A stretch of DNA of 64,000 nucleotides, from contig NZ_JAKCWP010000009.1 in assembly GCF_028767125.1 (NCBI RefSeq), positions 1 to 64,000 on the forward strand. The letters are read 5' to 3'. This DNA comes from Chelativorans sp. YIM 93263 (GTDB lineage Bacteria; Pseudomonadota; Alphaproteobacteria; Rhizobiales; Rhizobiaceae). Position numbers and translations under genes: made by a program. This document shows positions 33,467 through 40,558 of this stretch, piece by piece. How positions within the stretch are numbered: position 1 is the stretch's first letter; each line of letters starts with the position of its first letter. The notes under the pieces are model-generated. The model was not told where the DNA came from and did no database searches. It saw only the letters and a list, made by a program, of their open reading frames with translations.

Positions 33467-33618
33467 TCGATCATTGGCCCGAGCGCGCGAAGCAAGGGCC
33501 GGAATACACCGAAGCGTGCCGCGTCTGCCTCGCCTGCCTGAGCGGCGAGTGCGATGCCGAGGCAGCGCGCAAGGCGTTCGTCGCCGCGGCGATGGAGGCC
33601 GATATCTTGGCTGACTGA
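33364..33618 (+). CDS. DUF982 protein, second of a plus-strand pair
   Basis: ATG 33364 starts an 84-residue DUF982 protein: HIRFTVGSAVRAAEILIDHWP, EYTEACRVCLACLSGE and AEAARKAFVAAAMEADILAD. It is nearer the family standard in length than its upstream partner, with which it overlaps out of frame. Two DUF982 copies in tandem suggest a duplication or a fused-then-frameshifted gene. It converges with the minus-strand gene 33621-34169, with a 2-bp gap. Confidence 0.75.
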   Translation: MAKRGWKKPLAVHAGRYGHIRFTVGSAVRAAEILIDHWPERAKQGPEYTEACRVCLACLSGECDAEAARKAFVAAAMEADILAD

Positions 33619-33620
33619 CA

Positions 33621-34169
33621 TCATCCCGCCCTCCGCCATGCTTCAAAATCGGCCCGCAGCTGTTTCCAGCGCTGCGCCGCAGCGCTGCTTTCATTGAGTT
33701 CCTTGCGCGAGGTCACACCGAGCACGCTGCGCAGCCTCGAGGCCGCGCGTTCGTCGGTGAGCGGGCGCTCCAGCCCGTGCCGCGCTTCCAGATAGGCCTT
33801 GAAGGCCGGGGCATGGCATTTCATGGCCGCCTCGGCGGCATAGTCCTTTGCCTTGCCGCGGTCCTGGGCAGGGGCGCCCCCGTCGCGCAGTGCTGCGATC
33901 GCCCGGTCCACAAGGCCGAGCAGGAAATCCACGTGCCGGGGCGCATCGGCCACGAACTCCATTTCTTCGCTGGTCGCGCCCTCAGAGAAGCGCACGATGC
34001 AGTTCAGCTCGCCGGCGTCGCCACGCGCCTCGAGCAACATCCCGTCGCTGTCGGCGGCGAGAGACCAGTCGCCAGGCGCTATGGCCGCATACTGGACGCG
34101 GATCTTCTGGAGGCGTTGGGCTTCGGTGGCGCGCGCGGTCGCCTGAGGGGAGACCTGTCCAGACGTCAC
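33621..34169 (-). CDS. Phage early hypothetical protein (182 aa)
   Basis: The 182-residue protein has a mixed N-terminal half (LQKIRVQYAAIAPGDWSLAADSDG, with beta strands to about 90) and a helical C-terminal half with an Arg/Lys-rich end (LRSVLGVTSRKELNESSAAAQRWK). It is coupled by 4-bp overlap to the next gene upstream. I do not recognise a family; its place before the replication gene suggests an early DNA-metabolism role. Confidence 0.65.
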   Translation of the reverse strand: MTSGQVSPQATARATEAQRLQKIRVQYAAIAPGDWSLAADSDGMLLEARGDAGELNCIVRFSEGATSEEMEFVADAPRHVDFLLGLVDRAIAALRDGGAPAQDRGKAKDYAAEAAMKCHAPAFKAYLEARHGLERPLTDERAASRLRSVLGVTSRKELNESSAAAQRWKQLRADFEAWRRAG

Positions 34170-34444
34170 GGCATCCTCCCGTGCTTGGCCATAACCGTGC
34201 CAAGCGCCTTCGCTGCGCGTTCCACTTCACGCCGCGCGCGGATTTCCTCCGGCGTGTACTTTGCCTGCTCCAGACGGTCTGCCGCTTCCCCCACACGGCG
34301 GCAGGCGCGCATGATCTCGGCCTCGCCCTTGGGTACGCTCAGCTCGGCCATTTCGTGGAGAACCATCTGCTGGATCTGCGGAAGCATGCGCACCGCGATC
34401 TCCCGCGCGCGCTCTTCCAACCGAGGGGAAGGCCGCACCGTCAC
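34166..34444 (-). CDS. Small early phage protein (92 aa)
   Basis: A 92-residue helical charged protein (LEERAREIAVRMLPQIQQMVL, KYTPEEIRARREVERAAKAL), apparently an oligomeric or DNA-associated accessory. It overlaps the gene before it by 4 bp and the gene after it by 4 bp, so it belongs to a translationally coupled early operon. No family is recognised. Confidence 0.65.
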   Translation of the reverse strand: MTVRPSPRLEERAREIAVRMLPQIQQMVLHEMAELSVPKGEAEIMRACRRVGEAADRLEQAKYTPEEIRARREVERAAKALGTVMAKHGRMP

Positions 34445-34746
34445 GCCTTGCCCCCTTCAGTTCCTGCGAAGGCCGCGAAGCGCGTGCGGGTTTCCTCAAA
34501 AAGGGGGTTCTTGTGCAGCCCATCCGGGCCGCGCGTGGCTTGCCAGGCGGCGCGCCGCACAGCGATGTATTCCAACCCGCGCTCAAATCCGGTGCGCTCG
34601 CAGGCCTGCTCAAACACCGGGCGATATTTCATCAGCACCGCGTCCGAGACCGCGAGCAGGAGGCGCGCGCGCTCTTCATCGCTACGCGCCTCGTGTATCT
34701 GCCGAATGATGGGGAGCGTCGTGTCGAGAGATTGTTGTACCGTCAT
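34441..34746 (-). CDS. Small early phage protein (101 aa)
   Basis: A 101-residue protein that is helical at the start (TVQQSLDTTLPIIRQIHEAR) with an R/E-rich middle (DEERARLLLAVSDAVL) and a basic C-terminal region. It overlaps neighbours by 4 bp on each side. No function can be assigned. A role in replication regulation is possible but not supported by motifs. Confidence 0.6.
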   Translation of the reverse strand: MTVQQSLDTTLPIIRQIHEARSDEERARLLLAVSDAVLMKYRPVFEQACERTGFERGLEYIAVRRAAWQATRGPDGLHKNPLFEETRTRFAAFAGTEGGKA

Positions 34747-35075
34747 GCGCGCCTCACTTTCCGAGCCTGCCGAGTGGATCGGGTTTCACGTTTGTCGCCT
34801 TGTGTAACAGCCTGTTCCGAAAGGCTTTTCGCGATATCGCGCAGGTGTACGCGACGGCCTTTGTCGCGCTTCAGAAAGCGATAGGGATCGAGTTCAAAGA
34901 CGGCGCAGACGAGCAGCAGATTCGCCGCCGAAAGCCGTTTCTCCGTGCACGCACGGGAAAGCATGGCCTTGTCCAGCTCCGGCCAACCCGCGACGGCATC
35001 ACCGAAGGAAAGCCCCCGGGCGGAAAGCTGCTCACGCACGGCACTGGCGAACGCGGTACGGTCGATCTCAGCCAT
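34743..35075 (-). CDS. HTH-domain early phage regulator-like protein
   Basis: From ATG 35075 (MAEIDRTAFASAVREQL) the 110-residue protein has a helix-turn-helix-like core: a FGDAVAGWPELDKAMLSRAC helix pair followed by KRLSAANLLLVCAVFELDPYRFL. This resembles XRE-type DNA-binding domains, with a basic C-terminal tail. The earlier start (35087) adds only four residues and overlaps the preceding gene more. It may be an early regulator. Confidence 0.65.
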   Translation of the reverse strand: MAEIDRTAFASAVREQLSARGLSFGDAVAGWPELDKAMLSRACTEKRLSAANLLLVCAVFELDPYRFLKRDKGRRVHLRDIAKSLSEQAVTQGDKRETRSTRQARKVRRA

Positions 35076-35355
35076 CCTGCCCCCCATGCGTAAGCGTCAC
35101 GCCATAATCGGTGGGACAGTGCCCGAGCACGGCCCAAAGCCGCCCCCGCGTCACGGGGCAGTTGAGCCAGCCCATCCAGGCCATATGAAATTCCATATGG
35201 GTGACGTCGGCACGTCTGCGCGTTTCGGCCTTGAAAGCCTTCACCGTTTCTGTCCGCCGCCACGGCTCGCCGGAATCGATCACGCGGAACTCAGCGCGGG
35301 CGCGCAGGAGGACGCTAAGCATGGCGGGGGAGAAGTCGGGCTTGTTTGCGGTCAC
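35068..35355 (-). CDS. Small early phage protein (95 aa), GTG start
   Basis: GTG 35355 is preceded by AAGGGGG and gives 95 residues (VTANKPDFSPAMLSVLL...). The protein is compact and aromatic in its second half (HMEFHMAWMGWLNCPVT). The longer frame to 35577 reads through the plus-strand cargo region and lacks natural composition. It overlaps the HTH gene by 8 bp. No family is recognised. Confidence 0.6.
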   Translation of the reverse strand: MTANKPDFSPAMLSVLLRARAEFRVIDSGEPWRRTETVKAFKAETRRRADVTHMEFHMAWMGWLNCPVTRGRLWAVLGHCPTDYGVTLTHGGQDG

Positions 35356-35426
35356 AACGCGCCCCCTTGCCACCGGTAATGGACTAGGTAGCTGCAGGCG
35401 TGTATTTTCGGGGTAAGGGGATCGGG

Positions 35427-36458
35427 ATGGAAAATGATCGCGAAGAGAAGCCTGTTCGACACTTTTACGAACAGGAGGGATTTTGGTTTGCCGTTGTGGT
35501 AGTGGCGGCCGTGGTCGCGCTGCTTGTTGCGTTTGGCGGTCTCGTCCACGTTTTTGGCGGGAAGCCCGGAACCACAATCATCGAACGCGTCGATACGTAT
35601 TACAAGCTTATGCTGGTCTTGGCCGGCTTTGTTACATTCTCCACGATTGTATGGCGTGGCCTCATCGCTGCACGACAGGCGGAAACTCAGCTTGAATCCA
35701 CTCGGCTGCAGCGGGAGCAGATTGATCGACTGTCGGAGCAAATCACGGCAACGAAGGAAAACAATCTCGCCCAGCTTCTGCAAAAGGGATCTGAACTGAT
35801 CGCAGAGAAGTACAACCCAGCGCATGTCACAGCTGGGATTGCAACACTGCGGTTTGTGGCAACAGCGGAAAATGGAAATTTTGCAGTCGAAGCGATGAAC
35901 TTGCTTGCCGAATACCTGGAGCGCGAATTCGGCTCTGGGCATGGAGGAAAGCTGTTTGCGAGTGCCAATGCAGCCCTCAAAGCTGGTGAGGAAAAGGGGC
36001 GTATTGCCGAACGCGATATTGTCTTTAGCTGTGAAGACGAGGAGATAACTGGGTATCCGGATGACCAATCGAATTGGCATCATGTGTACGGTGTGAGGTC
36101 GCTTCGGTATTTCTACGGGGATGCCAGCTCCGCGCACCTTTTGCCGGATGGTCGCGGTGCAGCAAACGCTGAATATTGTTACGTAACGATAGGTGGAGGT
36201 GAGGTTTCGATAGACGATCGATTTCGGCGGTGCGACTTCTCCCGCGTAAAGGTGGTTCGAGTGGCAGGAGATTCGATCTCCGAAAATAGTTTCAGGCGCT
36301 GCGACTTCTCGAACGCTCTGATATATGCAACGAAAATCCCCGACCTCCGGCCGGGAGAAAACTTTTTCAGTCCCTCTGAGCCCCCTCGATGCGGCCAACA
36401 GTTGAATTGGCCCGAGTTCCTCTTGGACGCAACACCAACAGAACTCTTCCCATTTTGA
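35427..36458 (+). CDS. Plus-strand cargo gene: two-helix membrane protein with coiled coil and pentapeptide-like C-terminus
   Basis: The ATG at 35427 gives 343 residues. It has two N-terminal transmembrane helices (about 20-46 and 60-82), an Arg/Gln/Glu-rich coiled coil (about 85-115), a helical middle, and a C-terminal region with repeated RFRRCDFSRVKVV and SFRRCDFSNALI motifs, like the right-handed beta helix of pentapeptide proteins. Base composition is lower in GC than in the flanking phage genes, a sign of later acquisition. It would face the cytoplasm, and a superinfection-exclusion or immunity role is possible but unproven. Confidence 0.7.
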   Translation: MENDREEKPVRHFYEQEGFWFAVVVVAAVVALLVAFGGLVHVFGGKPGTTIIERVDTYYKLMLVLAGFVTFSTIVWRGLIAARQAETQLESTRLQREQIDRLSEQITATKENNLAQLLQKGSELIAEKYNPAHVTAGIATLRFVATAENGNFAVEAMNLLAEYLEREFGSGHGGKLFASANAALKAGEEKGRIAERDIVFSCEDEEITGYPDDQSNWHHVYGVRSLRYFYGDASSAHLLPDGRGAANAEYCYVTIGGGEVSIDDRFRRCDFSRVKVVRVAGDSISENSFRRCDFSNALIYATKIPDLRPGENFFSPSEPPRCGQQLNWPEFLLDATPTELFPF

Positions 36459-36560
36459 AACGGAAGTAATTTGCCCCCCATCGGTGACCCACGCTGCCCT
36501 GTGCGGGCACGCGCAAACGGCGCTCGCCAAAGTTGAATAACCCGTGCTATGTAGCCGCTC

Positions 36561-37226
36561 ATGGGTAGGGGCAATGTCATCGTGGCCGTGGCGGCAGGAC
36601 TGTTTGGTAGTCTGTTCTTCACCGTGCTCGCCAACTTCTATGGTTTTGGAGGTCCATGGTGTAGTGGCGATGAAGTGCTCGCCACATGTCGGAGAGAATG
36701 GGTTGGCGCGTTGAGCGGGTGGGTAGCTGCAGTTGCCGCCGGAGGCACAATAGCCGTTCTCATGATGCAACTGCATCAGCAACGAATTCAGACGAAGATC
36801 GCCGCCGGGGATGCCGATCCCACGGCCCGCTTTTCGATAATTCCCGGCGACAAAACCGTGACAGAAATGTTTTCGAACCGATTGCGCATTGAGAATTGGA
36901 ATAAATGCCCGGTTCGCATTAGTAAGATTGCGCTCAAGGACGCTCCGGATTTGGAGCTGCGGAACATAAAGCGCACTGAACATCCGTTTGATGATCGGCA
37001 GACTCTGGCTGCGGAAATGGCTTGGGGGGAGGTGGTGATTGACGGTTGGACAGATCGTGGCGGTCCTCCTCCCCATCTGGATTTCGACCTGTTCATCATC
37101 AATATTGGTGATGGGAAGTGGACCGGACATCGCGAGCTTTCGCTTGATGTCCGAGCGCAGATTATGGGCGCACGGTACCGCGAGGTGCCACTGACGGTGA
37201 CCTGTCCTAATGCGCGGTACCTTTGA
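36561..37226 (+). CDS. Plus-strand cargo gene: membrane-anchored hypothetical protein (221 aa)
   Basis: The 221-residue product begins with a transmembrane helix (VIVAVAAGLFGSLFFTVLANFY), has a second hydrophobic stretch near 45-70, and a beta-rich C-terminal domain (ARFSIIPGDKTVTE, VRISKIALKDAPDLELRNIK). It lies 102 bp after the preceding cargo gene on the same strand and has similar lower GC. Together they form a probable two-gene lysogenic-conversion unit. No known family is recognised. Confidence 0.65.
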   Translation: MGRGNVIVAVAAGLFGSLFFTVLANFYGFGGPWCSGDEVLATCRREWVGALSGWVAAVAAGGTIAVLMMQLHQQRIQTKIAAGDADPTARFSIIPGDKTVTEMFSNRLRIENWNKCPVRISKIALKDAPDLELRNIKRTEHPFDDRQTLAAEMAWGEVVIDGWTDRGGPPPHLDFDLFIINIGDGKWTGHRELSLDVRAQIMGARYREVPLTVTCPNARYL

Positions 37227-37240
37227 GCGAATTGAATAAT

Positions 37241-38368
37241 TCATTCCGCCACCTCAAAGCCCCAGGCGTCCCACCCCGGCCGAGGCGTGCGGCAGAAGAG
37301 CTCCAGCCGCGGTATGTCGGGATAGAGCCGCTCGATCGTCTCGGCAAAAAAGTCCGGCTTGGCCGAGTGCTTGCCCTTGCGCTCGCGATGGACCGTTTCC
37401 GGCTGTGAGCCGGGTAGGGGCGCTGCGATGTCGCCGCGCCGGCCGATCAGCAGCAGCTCGTGCCGGTCACGGCCCCAATAGCCGGAGCCGGCGACTTCCT
37501 TGTCCCAGATCCAGTGATGCACATAGGTGAAGCCGCAGGCCTCCATCACGCGAAGCGCATCCGGCAGCATCGGGTTCGTCGCCCAGCAGAAGAAGACAGC
37601 AGGAATGTCGCCGCCGATCAGATCGGTCAGCAGCGCGACGATGTCATCGGTCGTCATAGTCGGATAGTGGTTCTCCGCGCTTTTCTCGCGGCCCGTCACT
37701 TCCGAGCGAACGCCAAACTTCCAAGGCGGGTCCGCATAATAGACAGGATAGGCGCGATCGAGCTTGCCGGGCGCTGTCGCGGCGCCTTTCTCCGCGATCA
37801 TGGCCATATGCGCCAGGCGCACCGAGTGTTTGGCCTGCTGATCCTGGGCGCGAAGGTCCTTCGCGACCTTCATAAGTTCGCGCCGATTGCCGGCATCCGG
37901 CAGGAAGGCCGTCTTGATCGGCTTGCGGGCAGGGCGACTCTTTCCGTCTCGCCCTTCTACCTCTTCCAACTGCGGAATTTCCGCAGTTGATTCGAGGCGG
38001 CGGCGCACAGTTGCCACCGTCTTGTCATCTACCCCAAGCATAGCCGCGATTGCGCGCGAGGAAATTGAAGGCGTGTCTCGCAATTGGCCTTCAATGAGGT
38101 CGCGCTTCTGCGCACTCGTGAGGTGCCGGCGGGACACGTTGAGCTCGCGCGCAATCGTCCGCTTCTCCGGATCGCTCAGACCCTTGCGGACGAGGCGTGG
38201 CCAGTCGACGAGGCCGAGGCTCTCGCAGATCTGTACGCGGTGATGTCCGTCCAAGATATTGCCAGCGTCATCGTACTCGATCGGTACGAGCACGCCGTGT
38301 TCGACAATAGACGCTTCAAGAGCTGCATAGTCTTCCGTGGAGAGCGGCGGCAGGAGCTGATACTTCAT
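37241..38368 (-). CDS. ParB-domain / MT-A70 adenine methyltransferase fusion
   Basis: From ATG 38368 the 375-residue protein has a ParB nuclease-like N-terminal domain (LPPLSTEDYAALEASI, ILDGHHRVQICES 38-50), a HTH (about 98-125), and a C-terminal MT-A70 methyltransferase with DPPW (213-216), FFCWATNP and WDAWGF near the end. The likely reaction is N6-methylation of adenine in DNA using SAM. ParB plus MT-A70 fusions are found in phages and plasmids. The substrate site may be recognised through the HTH. The product might protect phage DNA from host restriction. Confidence 0.85.
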   Translation of the reverse strand: MKYQLLPPLSTEDYAALEASIVEHGVLVPIEYDDAGNILDGHHRVQICESLGLVDWPRLVRKGLSDPEKRTIARELNVSRRHLTSAQKRDLIEGQLRDTPSISSRAIAAMLGVDDKTVATVRRRLESTAEIPQLEEVEGRDGKSRPARKPIKTAFLPDAGNRRELMKVAKDLRAQDQQAKHSVRLAHMAMIAEKGAATAPGKLDRAYPVYYADPPWKFGVRSEVTGREKSAENHYPTMTTDDIVALLTDLIGGDIPAVFFCWATNPMLPDALRVMEACGFTYVHHWIWDKEVAGSGYWGRDRHELLLIGRRGDIAAPLPGSQPETVHRERKGKHSAKPDFFAETIERLYPDIPRLELFCRTPRPGWDAWGFEVAE

Positions 38369-38370
38369 CG

Positions 38371-38724
38371 CTAACTCATCCCCAACGCGGCTTTGTAAAG
38401 GTCGAGGATTGCTTCGGCTTCCTGCCGCTCTGCCACGTCCATCTTCCGCAGTTTGACGAGGGTGCGAACGGCCTTGGTATCGAAACCCATGGCCTTGCAT
38501 TCGGCATAGATTTCCTTGCGGTCGTCCGAGAGGGCGTCGATGTCTTCCTGCACCCGTTCGATACGCTCGATGAAGGCCCGCAGCTGCCCTGCTGCTACCG
38601 CCTGCGGACCACTCGCCTCTTCGCTCTCGGAGGCCAGCTTGGCACCGGCACGTTCCCGTGCAGGGCCGCGCGGCGCGTAGGGATCGTACTCGATGTTCGG
38701 CTCTCTCTCTTTCCCCTTGGACAT
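38371..38724 (-). CDS. GapR-like DUF2312 nucleoid protein, phage copy
   Basis: From ATG 38724 the 117-residue protein matches DUF2312/Gap[41 protein letters not shown] and [15 protein letters not shown]. GapR of Caulobacter is a tetrameric nucleoid protein that binds overtwisted DNA and stimulates gyrase/topoisomerase IV near replication forks. A prophage copy may do so for phage replication. The N-terminal 40 residues are unrelated to GapR and highly charged. Its start overlaps the stop of a mini-gene (TGATG), and it is followed by the methyltransferase 2 bp on. Confidence 0.85.
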   Translation of the reverse strand: MSKGKEREPNIEYDPYAPRGPARERAGAKLASESEEASGPQAVAAGQLRAFIERIERVQEDIDALSDDRKEIYAECKAMGFDTKAVRTLVKLRKMDVAERQEAEAILDLYKAALGMS

Positions 38725-38780
38725 CACGTCCCTCCAAGCCATTCGAGCGCATGACGATGGGATACCGTCAGCGCCGCCAT
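38724..38780 (-). CDS. 18-residue coupled mini-gene (tentative)
   Basis: The frame ATG 38780 to TGA 38724-38726 encodes an 18-residue peptide ([18 protein letters not shown]). Its start overlaps the stop of the upstream small membrane gene and its stop overlaps the DUF2312 start (both TGATG). It may be a leader that couples translation, not a functional peptide. It is supported only by its position in an unbroken chain of overlapping stop-start junctions. Confidence 0.35.
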   Translation of the reverse strand: MAALTVSHRHALEWLGGT

Positions 38781-38887
38781 CAGCTTCCGCCCGCGCCAGC
38801 GATGATCGCCATGATCAGGGCACAGGCGGCGATCAGTGTGCCTACGGCTATCGCCCCTGCCATTGAGTGCGTCGGCTCCCGCTTCAT
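38780..38887 (-). CDS. Small single-span membrane protein (35 aa)
   Basis: The frame ATG 38885-38887 to TGA 38780 encodes 35 residues ([20 protein letters not shown]...), a basic start followed by one hydrophobic helix ([20 protein letters not shown]) and a Gly-rich end. It overlaps the preceding gene by 4 bp (ATGA). It may be a small phage membrane protein; it is too short for standard gene callers. No homology claim is made. Confidence 0.6.
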   Translation of the reverse strand: MKREPTHSMAGAIAVGTLIAACALIMAIIAGAGGS

Positions 38888-39222
38888 TTCCGCGCCCTCC
38901 GTGAGGCTGTCGAAAGGCGGCGGTGTTCGCGCAGGCCGTCGAGGATCTTTGCCACGCGCGCTTCGGCCACGCCGGTCGCCTTGGCGATCGCGGCCGTGTC
39001 GGCCTGGCCGGCGCAGGCGAAGACGAGCCGCACCTGTTCGTCCAGTTCGGCGTCACTGGCGGGAGTGCCGCGCTCCTGGCCGACGCGCGCGGCAAAGGCA
39101 GCGTCAAAGAGAAGCTGCGCATAGGCGGTGGGCTTGTAGCCTCGCGCCTTCGCACTCTCGTGCAGGCGCTGATAAGTCTTCGGCGGCACCTGGAGCATGA
39201 CGGGGACGGGGTTTGCCGCCAT
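38884..39222 (-). CDS. Small early phage regulator-like protein (112 aa)
   Basis: The 112-residue protein has a short N-terminal segment of ribbon-helix-helix type (VPVMLQVPPKTYQRLHESAKARGYKPTAYAQLL) and a C-terminal HTH-like part (ATGVAEARVAKILDGLREHRRLS). Such combinations suit DNA-binding early proteins. It is coupled at both ends: its start overlaps the stop of a 23-residue frame (TGATG) and its end overlaps the 35-residue membrane protein (ATGA). Confidence 0.65.
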   Translation of the reverse strand: MAANPVPVMLQVPPKTYQRLHESAKARGYKPTAYAQLLFDAAFAARVGQERGTPASDAELDEQVRLVFACAGQADTAAIAKATGVAEARVAKILDGLREHRRLSTASRRARK

Positions 39223-39293
39223 CAGACCAGCCCTCCCACTACTGCCGCCACACGGTCGCCATCCGGGCAGGCATAGGCCCGTCCGGCATTCAT
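39222..39293 (-). CDS. 23-residue coupled mini-gene (tentative)
   Basis: The frame starting ATG 39293 and ending TGA 39222 encodes MNAGRAYACPDGDRVAAVVGG plus two more residues. Its start overlaps the stop of gene 39290-39784 (ATGA) and its stop overlaps the next start (TGATG), so the chain of coupled genes is continuous. It has no known family. It is either a small peptide or a coupling leader. Confidence 0.35.
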   Translation of the reverse strand: MNAGRAYACPDGDRVAAVVGGLV

Positions 39294-39784
39294 TCCGCGC
39301 CCCCGTTCACCACCGCGAATCCGCCTTCGCCGCGCACGCTGGCGGCCTGCTTGCGGCAGGCGGCGATCAGGTCGGAAAGTTCGGCAAGACGTCGATCGTA
39401 GGCGGTGGCCTCGGCGGGCGTTACACGGCCGTCCGCCAGCGCATTCGCCATGGTGGCCATCAGCTCGCCAGCCTTGGTGCACAGATCCGCATAGCCGCGC
39501 ATGATGTCGGCCGCGGTCTCGTTCTCCCGCTGCAGATCGGTGAGCCGCCGTCCGGAAAGCTCCGCCAGGGCGGACGTGACCAGCGGCGAGGAGGTCTCCG
39601 CCTCCAGCATCCACACCGCATCGAGCGGCATCAGGTCGGGGCTGTCCCCATGGTTCCAGCGGCCCACCGTTGATTTGCCGTAGCCGACGATTTCGGCAAC
39701 GCGCTCTATGCCGCCGGCGGCCGCGATCAGGTCGCGTTGCGCGGCCTTGATGCGGTATAGGCGGGCATTGGCATTGGGGATCAT
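39290..39784 (-). CDS. Phage regulator-like protein with HTH (CII-like)
   Basis: From ATG 39784 (MIPNANARLYRIKAAQRDLI) the 164-residue protein has a helix-turn-helix with GGIERVAEIVGYGKSTVGRW, and a C-terminal helical part (LQRENETAADIMRGYADLC). This resembles phage CII-type or YdaS-like regulators that act on early promoters. Two palindromic operators lie 37-79 bp upstream of its start. It likely regulates its own operon. The frame to 39814 is longer but lacks a good start. Confidence 0.65.
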   Translation of the reverse strand: MIPNANARLYRIKAAQRDLIAAAGGIERVAEIVGYGKSTVGRWNHGDSPDLMPLDAVWMLEAETSSPLVTSALAELSGRRLTDLQRENETAADIMRGYADLCTKAGELMATMANALADGRVTPAEATAYDRRLAELSDLIAACRKQAASVRGEGGFAVVNGGAE

Positions 39785-39820
39785 GGCTTTCCTCGCATCC
39801 GCCCTTCCGGGCAAAAATCA

Positions 39821-39863
39821 TTCCCGCGCCGGGAAAACCCGGCGTCGTTTCCCGTAGCGGGAA
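39821..39863. promoter_or_regulatory. Two-copy palindromic operator upstream of the HTH regulator
   Basis: Two perfect palindromes of the form TTCCCG-N3-CGGGAA lie at 39821-39835 (spacer CGC) and 39849-39863 (spacer TAG), with centres 28 bp apart. They sit upstream of the HTH gene starting at 39784 and just after the end of the previous early gene (39926). They could bind that regulator or another phage dimer. No clear -35/-10 pair was identified between them. Confidence 0.5.
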
Positions 39864-39925
39864 GGGATTGGCTGGTTCAGTGTGTGGGCATGAACACACG
39901 AGACACGGCCCACGAAATCATCACG

Positions 39926-40300
39926 TCATGGCGGCGCCCGCACCGCATCCCCGCCGGCCGGACCGCCGCCTGCGGGAGCGGCCGGATTGCCGCCCCCGCC
40001 GTGGTCTTCGCTCTCGGGAGTTATGTCGGGAGCAGGGGCATCGCCCTGCCGCGTAAGGAACGCGATACCGATCTCCTCCGCGCGCCGGCAGACGGCGCGG
40101 GCAATGAACTCGGCAGGCGAAATGCGATCATGCGCGGCCACGACGGCGAGAAGCGTCGCCACCTGGTCGGAGAGCCGCAGCGATTGAGAGGAAAAAGCCG
40201 CACCCACCGCCCGGGAGGCATGGGCGGAAGGCGCGGCAGGTGCCACAGCGAAAGCGCGTTCGGATCTGCGGTCTTGGGGGGAGTGTTTGGCGGCGCTCAT
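39926..40300 (-). CDS. Early phage hypothetical protein (124 aa)
   Basis: ATG 40300 starts a 124-residue protein overlapping the Cro-like stop (ATGA). The central part (SLRLSDQVATLLAVVAAHDRISPAEFIARAV) looks like a ribbon-helix-helix or similar regulator helix pair, with a Pro/Gly/Asp-rich low-complexity tail. It is the second gene of the leftward early operon. The longer reading to 40438 overlaps the Cro gene out of frame and is rejected. Confidence 0.6.
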   Translation of the reverse strand: MSAAKHSPQDRRSERAFAVAPAAPSAHASRAVGAAFSSQSLRLSDQVATLLAVVAAHDRISPAEFIARAVCRRAEEIGIAFLTRQGDAPAPDITPESEDHGGGGNPAAPAGGGPAGGDAVRAPP

Positions 40301-40485
40301 TCGGCAGGCTCCTTCAAGGTATCGGCGAGCCGCCGAAGGAGAATGTAGGCCGGTCCTCTGGTGGGGGGCTTCGCCTCCCAGTTGGAGATCGTCGAGCGAT
40401 CGACGTCGCAATGGTCCGCCAGTTGCTGCTGGGTCCATCCAAGGTCGGCTCGTAATGCTGTCACGTCGATAGGCGTATCAAGCAT
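40297..40485 (-). CDS. Cro-like repressor, XRE family (62 aa)
   Basis: The 62-residue protein is one XRE domain: LGWTQQQLADHCDVDRSTIS is the helix-turn-helix, followed by NWEAKPPTRGPAYILLRRLA. It begins within a few bases of the predicted -10, and its operator overlaps the promoter. As the first gene of the leftward early operon and divergent from the CI-like gene, it fits Cro. Confidence 0.75.
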   Translation of the reverse strand: MLDTPIDVTALRADLGWTQQQLADHCDVDRSTISNWEAKPPTRGPAYILLRRLADTLKEPAE

Positions 40486-40492
40486 GTTCAGA

Positions 40493-40556
40493 AGTGTGAG
40501 AAAGTCACATCATTCTGTCAAGTAGAAACTCACACCAAAAATGTGAATAAGTCACG
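40493..40556. promoter_or_regulatory. Divergent cro/cI control region with repressor operators and leftward promoter
   Basis: On the minus strand, -35 TTGACA (40516-40521), a 17-bp spacer and -10 CACACT (40493-40498) form the leftward promoter. The spacer and -10 hold the palindrome TGTGA-gaaag-TCACA (40495-40509). Related sites are TGTGA-ataag-TCACG (40542-40556), ending two bases before the CI-like start codon, and a half-site TCACA at 40530-40534. Three sites in about 60 bp resemble lambda OR. Confidence 0.65.
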
Positions 40557-40558
40557 CC

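Noticed and set aside
35352-37244. A 630-residue minus-strand open frame across both plus-strand cargo genes
   Set aside because: Its composition is rich in Cys, His, Arg and Ser without any domain, and it lies antisense to two frames with clear membrane helices and motifs. I take it as a shadow.
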